Below, piece by piece: positions 14,514-20,891 of a stretch of 21,464 bases of DNA (positions within the stretch are counted from its first letter, which is position 1; the number at the start of each line of letters is the position of its first letter). Under the pieces are notes generated by a model. That model searched no databases. It was not told the origin of the DNA and was given only the letters and a program-made list of their open reading frames with translations. Where the stretch lies: the IMG/VR virus record IMGVR_UViG_3300030085_001981, positions 1 through 21,464 of that record, one strand, 5' to 3'. This stretch comes from a virus. A program made the position numbers and the translations under genes.

Positions 14514-15159
14514 TGATTATTTTTGTTATGAAGAAACATTCAACGATCTCAACTTTGAAGATATAGGTTCGGGTGGAGATAGATGGTATCTACAAACTAA
14601 ATCAAATCTAACGTGGATTACTGTTCAAGATGAACTTACGAATGCCGATATTACTAAAATCAAATTTTGTGGTAATCATGCAGTTTTTGATGATGCTGTC
14701 GTAGGATCTTCAAACAAAGTAAATTCTGACATAAGAATAAGTCAAGTATCTTGGTTACCACCAAATTCATATAACGATTGGTTGTATAGAAAACTTACAG
14801 GCATAGTAAACGATGTAAACAATAGTTTTTTTGAATATGACTTGGAGTTCATAGAAACATTACAGTTCACAAAATATGTGGGCACTGTTGATTCTTATTA
14901 TGGTAAACACACAGATCCAAGAATTGGTGATGTTTTAGAACCAAAGCACAGAAAACTAAGTTTTGTTGTTCAGTTATCAGATCCAAAAGATTATGAAGGA
15001 GGAGATTTAGTATTACATTTTGGGGAACCACATATTGTACCAAAAAGAAAGGGAGATATAGTATTCTTCCCCTCACACACATTGCATGAAGTAACACCAG
15101 TAACTAAGGGAACACGTTATACATTGGTTGGTTGGGTATGTGGAGATAAAATGAAATGA
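14503..15159 (+). CDS. 2OG-Fe(II) oxygenase, PKHD-type (3)
   Basis: The product is 218 residues. H136-x-D138 (GKHTDPR) and H195 (TLHEVTPV) form the iron triad, and R205 (GTRYTLVGW) is the 2-oxoglutarate arginine. GGDLVLHFG and KGDIVFFPSHTLHEVTPV closely follow the PKHD hydroxylase pattern related to prolyl 4-hydroxylases. The N-terminal 80 residues are family-variable. The start overlaps the previous gene by 11 bases with AAGGTGA just upstream, and the stop overlaps the next oxygenase gene by 4 bases, so at least three late genes are translated as a chain. Of the four oxygenases in the window, this has the most canonical motif set. Confidence 0.9.
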   Translation: MTTSDYFCYEETFNDLNFEDIGSGGDRWYLQTKSNLTWITVQDELTNADITKIKFCGNHAVFDDAVVGSSNKVNSDIRISQVSWLPPNSYNDWLYRKLTGIVNDVNNSFFEYDLEFIETLQFTKYVGTVDSYYGKHTDPRIGDVLEPKHRKLSFVVQLSDPKDYEGGDLVLHFGEPHIVPKRKGDIVFFPSHTLHEVTPVTKGTRYTLVGWVCGDKMK

Positions 15160-15710
15160 ATATACATGTTGTTAGAGAATTTTTAGATCTGGACTTCTTA
15201 AAGTTTGTAGAACAGTATTACATTCTTAAAATTAAAACAGGCAAAGATCTAGATTACGGTGACGTACAGGCACCGAAGGCTATTAGAATGTGGGGAGATC
15301 TTGTAGGGGAAACTATACTCAAACTATCTACAAATAAGATTAGTGAGATCTATGGGAAAGAATTATACCCAACATATTCTTTTACGAGGTTATATCATCA
15401 GGGAGATGAACTTGTAAGACATGTAGATAGATCATCTTGTGAATACTCTGCAACAATATGTTTAGCATCACCACAAGGAGAATCTTTGTCTTCCATATAT
15501 TTTGAAACTGAGGATGAAATCAAAGAACTAATACTTAAACCAGGAGATCTATGCACATACAAAGGATGTGAGATACCTCATTGGAGAGAACCATTAGAAC
15601 AACCTTGGTTATTGCAACTATTTCTACATTATGTTGATGCCAATGGAGAATATAAAGACAGAAAGTATGATGGGAGAGAGTGTCTGGGACAAAACAGTAT
15701 CTGGGAGTGA
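15156..15710 (+). CDS. 2OG-Fe(II) oxygenase-like protein (4)
   Basis: The product is 184 residues. H89-x-D91 (LVRHVDRSSCEYSATICL) and H142 (PHWREPLEQPW) fit the iron triad of the double-stranded beta helix. LKPGDLCTYKG is the strand before the distal histidine, and LQLFLHYVDANG is the last strand. The 2-oxoglutarate arginine is not obvious. This is a subgroup distinct from the other three oxygenases and resembles a form found in cyanobacteria and cyanophages. It overlaps the preceding oxygenase by 4 bases. Two tandem, dissimilar oxygenases suggest either successive modifications of one target or a complex. The substrate is unknown. Confidence 0.8.
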   Translation: MNIHVVREFLDLDFLKFVEQYYILKIKTGKDLDYGDVQAPKAIRMWGDLVGETILKLSTNKISEIYGKELYPTYSFTRLYHQGDELVRHVDRSSCEYSATICLASPQGESLSSIYFETEDEIKELILKPGDLCTYKGCEIPHWREPLEQPWLLQLFLHYVDANGEYKDRKYDGRECLGQNSIWE

Positions 15711-15718
15711 TATAAATA
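15711..15718 (+). promoter_or_regulatory. T4-type late promoter (TATAAATA)
   Basis: An exact TATAAATA octamer follows immediately after the TGA of the oxygenase gene, 31 bases before the ATG at 15750. This is the clearest late promoter in the right half of the window, and it would give the small coiled-coil gene its own late transcript ending at the terminator at 15963-16000. Confidence 0.6.
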
Positions 15719-15749
15719 TCAGTGTCTGAGTTACTTATTATTCTCTATC

Positions 15750-15926
15750 ATGGCAAAAACAGAATCAACTGGCGCTGACGTTGAAGGTATGATCGCTGAT
15801 CTTACTAGTAGATTGGAAACTCTTCGTGAAGAACTTCTAGAACAAGAGAGAACATTCAACGCAAAGAAAGAAGAATTTATCAAACTGTCTGGTGCTCTAG
15901 AAGCATTACATACAGTCAAAGGATAA
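15750..15926 (+). CDS. Small coiled-coil protein (58 aa)
   Basis: This 58-residue protein (MAKTESTGADVEGMIADLTS at its start) is mostly a long amphipathic helix. Leu/Ile heptads run through DLTSRLETLREELLEQERTF and continue into the final helix, so a coiled-coil oligomer is likely. It has its own perfect late promoter and is followed by a terminator, forming a single-gene late unit. Abundant small virion or assembly proteins are often organised this way, but no family is recognised. A cleaner coding signal than most genes of this size supports it. Confidence 0.75.
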   Translation: MAKTESTGADVEGMIADLTSRLETLREELLEQERTFNAKKEEFIKLSGALEALHTVKG

Positions 15927-15962
15927 TCTTTGAAACTCCACAGAGTTATTATATACATTATC

Positions 15963-16000
15963 GAGGGGGTGTGTCAATATTGACTAACCCTCTTTTTTTC
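15963..16000 (+). terminator. Rho-independent terminator
   Basis: GAGGG (15963-15967) pairs with CCCTC (15988-15992). An internal perfect palindrome GTCAATATTGAC (15973-15984) extends the hairpin, and a run of seven T (15993-15999) follows. It ends the late unit. The -35 box of the next promoter lies inside the hairpin. Confidence 0.8.
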
Positions 16001-16008
16001 TCTATACT
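15980..16008 (+). promoter_or_regulatory. sigma70-like promoter overlapping the terminator
   Basis: TTGACT (15980-15985) and TATACT (16003-16008) are spaced by exactly 17 bases, and each matches consensus at five of six positions. The -35 lies in the 3' half of the terminator hairpin and the spacer includes its T run. The start of transcription would fall at about 16014-16017, at or next to the ATG at 16017. A weaker pair, TTGAAA (15930-15935) with TATACA (15952-15957), lies upstream of the terminator. Confidence 0.55.
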
Positions 16009-16016
16009 GTGTAGAT

Positions 16017-16328
16017 ATGGGCATTTTTCGTAACTTGTTTAGAAATAAGAAGAGAGATGATGAGTTACCACAACTCATTGATGGAAATGATTATCCAGAC
16101 TTTTGGTCACAAATTGAGAACTTTAAGGAGTTTGCTGAGTCTGTCAACCAGGGCGCAAAGGAAAAAAAGGGCATACTTTGTAGTGAAGAAGTAAGCAAAC
16201 TCAGAATTGAAGAGTGTGAGCGTTGTAATTATTACGATAAACAACAAACTAGGTGTAGGAAGTGTGGATGTTATATGAAAGTTAAGGTAAAATTTACCAA
16301 TACTAAATGCCCTATCGGAAAGTGGTAA
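16017..16328 (+). CDS. Cys-rich zinc-ribbon-like protein (103 aa)
   Basis: The N-terminal half is basic (MGIFRNLFRNKKRDDELPQL), then acidic and aromatic. The C-terminal half carries a cysteine pattern typical of a zinc-binding module: ECERCNYYD, then RCRKCGCYMKVKVKF, then KCPIGKW. The motif ending in CP-x-GKW is seen in small cyanophage and bacterial proteins of unknown function. Metal binding is likely; the partner is unknown. It ends one base before the asparagine synthetase start, so the two are almost certainly co-translated. The ATG coincides with the predicted transcription start, so the mRNA may be leaderless. Confidence 0.8.
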   Translation: MGIFRNLFRNKKRDDELPQLIDGNDYPDFWSQIENFKEFAESVNQGAKEKKGILCSEEVSKLRIEECERCNYYDKQQTRCRKCGCYMKVKVKFTNTKCPIGKW

Positions 16329-16329
16329 T

Positions 16330-17970
16330 ATGTGTGGAATCGGATTAGTTTTCTCAAAAAAAGAAAAAATCCATCACAATTTAATAAGAATTGCCGAAGA
16401 CGATTTGGGTCTTCGTGGACCTTCTCATGCAACACATTATCTTGGTGATGATGTTTACATGTATCAATCTGTTCTAGCAGTTCAGACTGATTCAGATCGA
16501 GAAGATAGAATTGCTACATTGCCACAAAATTTTGACATCACACTATACAATGGTGAGATATATGACAATCATGAGTATGATAGTGATACAGAGTTAATCA
16601 ACAAAACAGATAAACAACTGATTTTAGGTCGTTGTGATGGCATGTTTGCTGTTATTCATGCACAACGCCATGGATCTTGGTTTGATGTGAGTGCCTATAG
16701 AGATATTGTAGGTGAGAAGAGACTATTTTATTATGATAGTCCTAGAGTATTGATTCTTGCATCTACACCTTCTTTTATCTTAAAAGTGATGGAAGAATAT
16801 GATGAACCAGTAGAATTAAATGAGACAAGTCTTAAAGACTATTTTGTGACTAGACATCATGTCGCTAATAACACTGGTATCAAGGGAATATATCAACTGC
16901 CCGCAGGATCTAAGTATCATTTCAACAAATATAGTTCTGTTCAGAAGATATGGACAGCAAGAAAGTATCTCAGTAGTGAATTAACAAGAGAACTTAATAA
17001 GACAACGTTTGGTCAATACACATCATATTTGCATGAGTTATTGTCTAGAACTCTTAGGAAGATGCACTCTTCTGTAAAGAGTCATGTACCCACCTATTCT
17101 ATAGTTTCTGGTGGTATTGATTCTTCTATGGTCACATCACTGTTAGAGTCCAATGGCATACAGATAGAGAGGGGAATTACTCTCACATTTGATGAGAAAG
17201 ATTGCGTTGCATTATTTGCTGATAAACTGTTTGATTCTTTATACACAAATCAATTAGTCAGAAATATAGACAGAGAGAGTTATCATGAATCATATTTGAA
17301 GACTCTTAAGTTATGTTGTGCTCCCATCAATGCACACGACTTTCCATCAGCAAGTCTTTTATATGAAATGTTAGAACCTGGATCAATCATCTATGGTGGT
17401 GATGGTGCAGATGAACTATTTCTTGGATACAAGTATTATCAGAACTGCATAAAGTCACAGTATGCTATGCCTGTGCGAAACAATTTTAAGTTGTCCATCA
17501 TGGAAGAAGTGCAGGAAGATTATGACTATGTGTTTGATTTCTTTATGAGTAACATGTATTCAACGAAAGATGCACACATTAAAGCATGTTCATTCGTAGA
17601 TTTCTTCTATCAGTTATCAAATACTTCTCTGTATTGTTCTGATCTTATTGGTTCTAGTCATGGTGTAGAGTGTAGAACACCATTTACTAGAAAAGAAGTT
17701 GTGACTTATGCACTCAACTCTCCACCATATTTGTTAGAGAACAAAAGACCACTATCTGCAATCTTTGAAGATTGTTTCAAACGTAGACCATTTGCTAAGA
17801 TTGGATTTAGTGGGCATCCTAACGAAATGTATCGTTACTTAGAGAAAGGAATTGACAAGAGTTATGACATTTTTGGTAGTTATATCAATGGATCTCACTC
17901 AGGAAGAGATGTAGAGTGGAAATATATCAACACTGAATTTTTCCTTGACACTTTTATGTTTTCGCCCTAA
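16330..17970 (+). CDS. asnB: Glutamine-dependent asparagine synthetase homologue
   Basis: The 546-residue protein is close to the length of bacterial AsnB. The N-terminal class II glutaminase has the nucleophile C2 (MCGIGLVF), RGPS (29-32), N74-G75-E76 (LYNGEIYD) and DSDTE near 84-88. The C-terminal synthetase has the pyrophosphate loop SGGIDSS (260-266) and GGDGADELFLGY (356-367). The family reaction is aspartate + glutamine + ATP to asparagine + glutamate + AMP + pyrophosphate. By my reading, the arginine that holds glutamine in E. coli AsnB (R49, in RLSIVD) is replaced by Val in SVLAVQTD, so glutamine use may be altered. Members of this superfamily also amidate sugars or make lactams. It could thus support asparagine supply or modify a phage or host molecule. 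Confidence 0.9.
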   Translation: MCGIGLVFSKKEKIHHNLIRIAEDDLGLRGPSHATHYLGDDVYMYQSVLAVQTDSDREDRIATLPQNFDITLYNGEIYDNHEYDSDTELINKTDKQLILGRCDGMFAVIHAQRHGSWFDVSAYRDIVGEKRLFYYDSPRVLILASTPSFILKVMEEYDEPVELNETSLKDYFVTRHHVANNTGIKGIYQLPAGSKYHFNKYSSVQKIWTARKYLSSELTRELNKTTFGQYTSYLHELLSRTLRKMHSSVKSHVPTYSIVSGGIDSSMVTSLLESNGIQIERGITLTFDEKDCVALFADKLFDSLYTNQLVRNIDRESYHESYLKTLKLCCAPINAHDFPSASLLYEMLEPGSIIYGGDGADELFLGYKYYQNCIKSQYAMPVRNNFKLSIMEEVQEDYDYVFDFFMSNMYSTKDAHIKACSFVDFFYQLSNTSLYCSDLIGSSHGVECRTPFTRKEVVTYALNSPPYLLENKRPLSAIFEDCFKRRPFAKIGFSGHPNEMYRYLEKGIDKSYDIFGSYINGSHSGRDVEWKYINTEFFLDTFMFSP

Positions 17971-17973
17971 TAT
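17945..17973 (+). promoter_or_regulatory. sigma70-like promoter for the small-gene cluster
   Basis: A perfect -35 TTGACA (17945-17950) lies in the 3' end of the asparagine synthetase gene. Seventeen bases later comes TAATAT (17968-17973), which keeps the conserved T-A and final T of the -10 box. The start would be near 17980, about 20 bases before the ATG at 18000. No terminator separates it from the upstream gene. Confidence 0.45.
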
Positions 17974-17999
17974 ACATACTTGAAGTTATAAAAAAACAA

Positions 18000-18194
18000 A
18001 TGACTCCCGAAAAGTTTCAACTCCTTCGCGATTGGGTTAGATCAGAGATTCGATCGGTGATTATTGAGGAGAATAAAGGAAGCACAGCAGCATATTGGAG
18101 TGAGACGAGAGATCATAAAGATGCAGTAAGAGAATCAGATAGAGCATTCATGAAGGTTATGTCAGCATTCTGTGGTGGACCTACACTGCTGTGA
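18000..18194 (+). CDS. Small hypothetical protein (64 aa)
   Basis: The protein begins MTPEKFQLLRDWVRSEIRSV and is mainly helical and charged, ending in FCGGPTLL. It is first in a run of small genes after a promoter with a perfect TTGACA. The stop TGA overlaps the GTG start of the next frame (GTGA at 18191-18194), which suggests coupling. No known motif is seen. Coding is supported by length, composition and the junction. Confidence 0.65.
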   Translation: MTPEKFQLLRDWVRSEIRSVIIEENKGSTAAYWSETRDHKDAVRESDRAFMKVMSAFCGGPTLL

Positions 18195-18334
18195 GACCTA
18201 AATTTTCCAAAGAGTATTACAAGGTAGGATATTACCTTGGAGATGAAAAAAGGTGGGCAGTATATTTTACGATGGAATCTGCTCAGGAAGAGAGGGCAAG
18301 AGGTGATCGGGATGGAGTCCGCGACCCTGTGTGA
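18191..18334 (+). CDS. Small hypothetical protein (47 aa), GTG start
   Basis: An open frame starts at GTG 18191, which overlaps the stop of the gene before it. It encodes 47 residues with a sensible make-up: VRPKFSKEYYKVGYYLGDEK, then a Trp/Tyr beta segment RWAVYFTMES and a charged tail ending DRDGVRDPV. Aromatic-rich strands and the GTGA junction argue that it is real although it uses GTG. The only internal ATG (18272) would leave a 20-residue remnant. Function unknown. Confidence 0.55.
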   Translation: MRPKFSKEYYKVGYYLGDEKRWAVYFTMESAQEERARGDRDGVRDPV

Positions 18335-18483
18335 CAGTTGATCAAAGTGTCCACTACTCTCGCCAGGGGGTCCAGACCCATGTATATTAAATGAGTCGAG
18401 GGGAGACCTGAGACACACACCGAGAGGTAAATCAAATGTGTCTCCTTCCGCGAGACCGCCTCTCACACTCATTCCTAAGTATC
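18335..18483 (+). other. Intergenic stretch with inverted repeats
   Basis: These 149 bases show no convincing gene. They hold a short hairpin GGGT-CCAG-ACCC (18368-18379), a TATATT word (18383-18388), and an 8-base inverted repeat GAGACACA (18410-18417) / TGTGTCTC (18437-18444) around a purine-rich loop with GAGAGG. The repeat masks an in-frame ATG at 18436. It may be a regulatory leader for the gene at 18484; that is inference. Confidence 0.4.
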
Positions 18484-18903
18484 ATGGGCACTCGTTCACG
18501 CATCGGTAAACAACTCGCAGACGGATCTATCCTTTCTGTCTATTGCCACTATGATGGTTATCCTGCGTTCAATGGTCGCGTTCTCCGTGACTATTTCTCC
18601 TCCGCTGATAAGGTTGCCGACCTGATTGACGGTGGTGATATGTCCTGCACCTGGACTAATGCGGGTTGGAACAATGAAACCCTGGACGAAAATGGTCCTC
18701 TCCACTATACTTCCCGTGGTGAATCTATCGTGAACAATGCACCGATGATTCACGATTCCTTGACGGATTTCTTGGAAGATGGTGAAGAGTTTGGTTATGT
18801 CTTTACAAGTGCGGGTTGGACCTGTTATGATACTAAGACCTGGAGCGATACATACAAGCAACAGGTTGCAATTCCCGCAGGAGGTATTACCGATGGAAAG
18901 TAA
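18484..18903 (+). CDS. Phage conserved protein of the MGTRS family (139 aa)
   Basis: The product starts MGTRSRIGKQLADGSILSVY and continues CHYDGYPAFNGRVLRDYF. This start is shared by a family of small T4-like and other phage proteins of unknown function. The ATG at 18484 is chosen for that reason; an in-frame ATG at 18436 would add a Leu/Arg-rich extension and sits in an inverted repeat. Later segments include KVADLIDGGDMSCTWTNAGW and a C-terminal Trp/Tyr-rich part. It looks like a single compact alpha/beta domain. Codon use (CGT arginine, C-ending codons) differs from the AT-rich genes to its left. The stop overlaps the next start. Confidence 0.85.
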   Translation: MGTRSRIGKQLADGSILSVYCHYDGYPAFNGRVLRDYFSSADKVADLIDGGDMSCTWTNAGWNNETLDENGPLHYTSRGESIVNNAPMIHDSLTDFLEDGEEFGYVFTSAGWTCYDTKTWSDTYKQQVAIPAGGITDGK

Positions 18904-19024
18904 ATTTATTCAAGTAAAGTATTACTTTAAGGAACAACCTCACACAACTCTTTCAGTGTTCCTCAAAACACAAGAACAAGTTAAAGCATTCAAAGAAAAG
19001 CATCCAAACTATGTCTACGTCTGA
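18893..19024 (+). CDS. Small basic hypothetical protein (43 aa)
   Basis: The ATG at 18893 lies in the last codons of the previous gene. The 43-residue product has beta segment FIQVKYYFKEQ, then TTLSVFLKTQEQVKAFKEKH and a C-terminal YVYV strand. This beta-beta-alpha-beta-like pattern may form a tiny domain. It overlaps the next small gene by 14 bases. Function unknown; coding is supported by the chain of overlaps and a sensible composition. Confidence 0.6.
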   Translation: MESKFIQVKYYFKEQPHTTLSVFLKTQEQVKAFKEKHPNYVYV

Positions 19025-19154
19025 TTCTGCTAAGTACAACGACTTCGATGAACTCTATGCTGAGTTTATGGGAGAAGATGAGTGGGTTCTGCCTGAGTGT
19101 GGAGTCCGTGAAGAACTTGACCGCGAGACCCTTGCAATGCTGAGGGATTTCTGA
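19011..19154 (+). CDS. Small acidic hypothetical protein (47 aa)
   Basis: The product starts MSTSDSAKYNDFDELYAEFM and ends ELDRETLAMLRDF. It is strongly acidic and helical. The DRETL motif and its exact 15-base coding sequence are shared with the 56-residue protein at 531-701. It overlaps the previous gene by 14 bases and the next candidate start is 4 bases after its stop. An acidic DNA-mimic or adaptor peptide is possible from composition, but there is no direct evidence. Confidence 0.6.
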   Translation: MSTSDSAKYNDFDELYAEFMGEDEWVLPECGVREELDRETLAMLRDF

Positions 19155-19158
19155 TACC

Positions 19159-19272
19159 ATGAACAAGTCTGATGGGGTGAAGACTCTAAACTCCTCCCTA
19201 CCGCGACCGACGACGATCCCGACAGGGAACAAGTCACGCATAATGCAAACCCACGGTTCTAACTTATTATGA
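19159..19272 (+). CDS. Candidate very small protein (37 aa)
   Basis: The frame ATG 19159 to TGA 19272 encodes MNKSDGVKTLNSSLPRPTTI and a basic tail, 37 residues in all. Its stop shares ATGA with the ParB-like gene start, the junction type used repeatedly in this genome. Composition is Ser/Thr/Pro rich and not clearly globular. Without it, 114 bases would be untranslated. The evidence is only the tight spacing and the overlap, so this is a moderate-to-low confidence call. Confidence 0.4.
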   Translation: MNKSDGVKTLNSSLPRPTTIPTGNKSRIMQTHGSNLL

Positions 19273-20309
19273 AAAACCAAATGGATGGTTTGACCTTTCA
19301 ACAAAAGGTTGACCTAGTTACTAGTGCAAACTCCACACCAAAAGGTGAAGGACTCGTATCCTTTGAGTTCAAGGAGATTCAATGCACAAACGTTTTGCAA
19401 CGTACTGGAAACAAACTGACAAACAAGGTACGTGCTGAAGGAATTGATCAAGAAAAAGTTGCAGCATTCGTTGACCGTATCGAGAACGGTCAGTACAGGT
19501 TCATTTATGAACAACCCACGGTAAAAGATCTGGGTAACAATCTGTATGAACTGTTGACGGGTGAACACCGTTATCAGGCACACATTGCTGCAGAACGCGA
19601 GACAATCTTCGTTGCAGTTGTTAAGTTTGAGACGGAAGAAGATGAGATGATCTTCCAATCAAACGAGAACAATGAAGATGATGAGTATGTGAAAGCACCT
19701 CGTACTCAGACTGATGTTGTTCTTACTTTGTCCCAAATGGTTGACAAAGGTATGATTGACATCAACGACGATAAGTCTATCAACGCTCGTCTTATTCGTC
19801 TCCAACAGAAGAGCAATGAGTTTCCTCTTCTGCGTCAACGACTCCGTGAAAAACACGGTAAGATCACACCAGTCAAGTCCTATGAAGATAAGGACCGCAG
19901 AAAGTGGTGTGAAGATAACAAACCCAACATCAAATTCTCTTCCCGTACACAGATTATTCCTCTGGATGGTATAGTCTATCAATCCAAGACTTTCAAGGGA
20001 GGAAAGGGTAAAGGTGGACTGCAAGATCTTGACTACGATCCTCGTTGTTTCTTTGATTCTTGTGAGGTTCTCCTCAACAATTCTGATGTTCGTAAAGTCC
20101 ACAACATCTGTTCTGTGAACAAGTCTACTTCGGAAAAGATTCCGCAGATTCGACAGTACAAACAGGAGAAGATGATGCAGGAAATGCTTGACAGGATTCT
20201 CAAGATTGCTGAGGCAGTTAAAGAGGAACGCATCTTTCCTGTTCGAGATGTTATCTTCGATTTCGTTCCTCAGATCTCTGAAGTTGACAACATGGAGGAG
20301 TTCGCATGA
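19269..20309 (+). CDS. ParB-like domain protein (346 aa)
   Basis: The N-terminal 130 residues follow the ParB/Srx-like fold. They end in YELLTGEHRYQAHIAA (about 93-108), matching the G-x-x-R-x-x-A box that binds nucleotide or DNA phosphate in ParB proteins. The rest is less recognisable: a polar helical region with QSNENNEDDEYV, RLIRLQQKSNEFPLLRQRLR, and a Lys/Gly-rich turn KTFKGGKGKGG, with a helical C-terminus. Phage ParB-like proteins may be DNA-binding, nucleases or CTPases; catalytic function here is unproven. The start overlaps the preceding small frame and the end overlaps the next gene by 4 bases. No ParA partner is in the window, so plasmid-type partition is unlikely. Confidence 0.8.
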   Translation: MKNQMDGLTFQQKVDLVTSANSTPKGEGLVSFEFKEIQCTNVLQRTGNKLTNKVRAEGIDQEKVAAFVDRIENGQYRFIYEQPTVKDLGNNLYELLTGEHRYQAHIAAERETIFVAVVKFETEEDEMIFQSNENNEDDEYVKAPRTQTDVVLTLSQMVDKGMIDINDDKSINARLIRLQQKSNEFPLLRQRLREKHGKITPVKSYEDKDRRKWCEDNKPNIKFSSRTQIIPLDGIVYQSKTFKGGKGKGGLQDLDYDPRCFFDSCEVLLNNSDVRKVHNICSVNKSTSEKIPQIRQYKQEKMMQEMLDRILKIAEAVKEERIFPVRDVIFDFVPQISEVDNMEEFA

Positions 20310-20833
20310 GTAATCGATGGGAAGAATTCGCGTTGATTGCATTTCACGCGATGAAAGGTGTCTTACCTTTCTGGACTAATGCAAACTCCAATCGTCAACG
20401 TTCAATGACAAGAATCCTGTATGATCAGGTATTCTGTGCAGGTGAACCTAACAAAACTGGGTTCATCAGTGTCAAGGCAATGCAAGCAAAACGTAAGGGT
20501 GATAAGACAACAAAAGATCATTGTTTGTCTCCCCAATTTGTTGCAAGGATGGTCTACGACAATCCAGATGTTTGGTTGACTGACTTCGATAAGTTCAAGA
20601 GTCTCTTCCTTAAGTGTTGTCAGACTATTGAAGTTACTTCTAAAGAGAACAACGATCTCAGTAGACTCACTGAAAACAAGGATGGACAATTCTACATCCA
20701 TGTTGCTACACACAAGAAGTACGATCACCTTGGGATTGTACTCTTTCACCAGGAGAAAGGTGTGGTCCGTGATGTCTTTGAGGATCTAGTTCCTGAAGAA
20801 CTTATCAACTATGAGTCCTCCTACTTGGTCTGA
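20306..20833 (+). CDS. Unknown protein linked to the ParB-like gene (175 aa)
   Basis: The start shares ATGA with the ParB-like stop, so the pair is translationally coupled. The product contains an N-terminal helix and KGVLPFWTNANSN. The segment KRKGDKTTKDHCLSPQFVAR includes an Asp-His pair that could belong to a small nuclease or metal site. Later come VTSKENNDLSRLTENKDG and a C-terminal HLGIVLFHQE beta part. I do not recognise the family with certainty. An HNH-like nuclease is a possibility only; a complete HNH motif is not visible. Coupling to a ParB-like protein and a downstream helicase suggests a DNA-metabolism or host-genome-handling role. Confidence 0.75.
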   Translation: MSNRWEEFALIAFHAMKGVLPFWTNANSNRQRSMTRILYDQVFCAGEPNKTGFISVKAMQAKRKGDKTTKDHCLSPQFVARMVYDNPDVWLTDFDKFKSLFLKCCQTIEVTSKENNDLSRLTENKDGQFYIHVATHKKYDHLGIVLFHQEKGVVRDVFEDLVPEELINYESSYLV

Positions 20834-20862
20834 TAAGTAGGTCTAATCAATCAATCCCTCCG

Positions 20863-20891
20863 AATCCCTTGCCGTACTGCGGTGAGGGATT
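20863..20891 (+). terminator. Strong hairpin, weak terminator candidate
   Basis: AATCCCTTGCCG pairs with CGGTGAGGGATT around a TACTG loop. That gives 12 pairs including two G-U wobbles. It is followed by TATATTG rather than a T run, so intrinsic termination would be weak. It may also mask or stabilise the 5' region of the helicase transcript. Confidence 0.5.

Noticed and set aside
18113-18472. Minus-strand frame across the 18335-18483 gap
   Set aside because: Most of it is antisense to two small + strand genes. No promoter, ribosome-binding site or motif was seen.
19659-20342. Minus-strand frame of 227 residues
   Set aside because: It lies opposite the ParB-like gene, whose + strand product has a recognisable motif and junctions. 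The minus product is a Leu/Ile/Asn-rich shadow.
20306-20833. Firm call as HNH endonuclease
   Set aside because: Only a DH pair and basic residues are visible; the second His/Asn and the His of a full HNH motif are not convincing.
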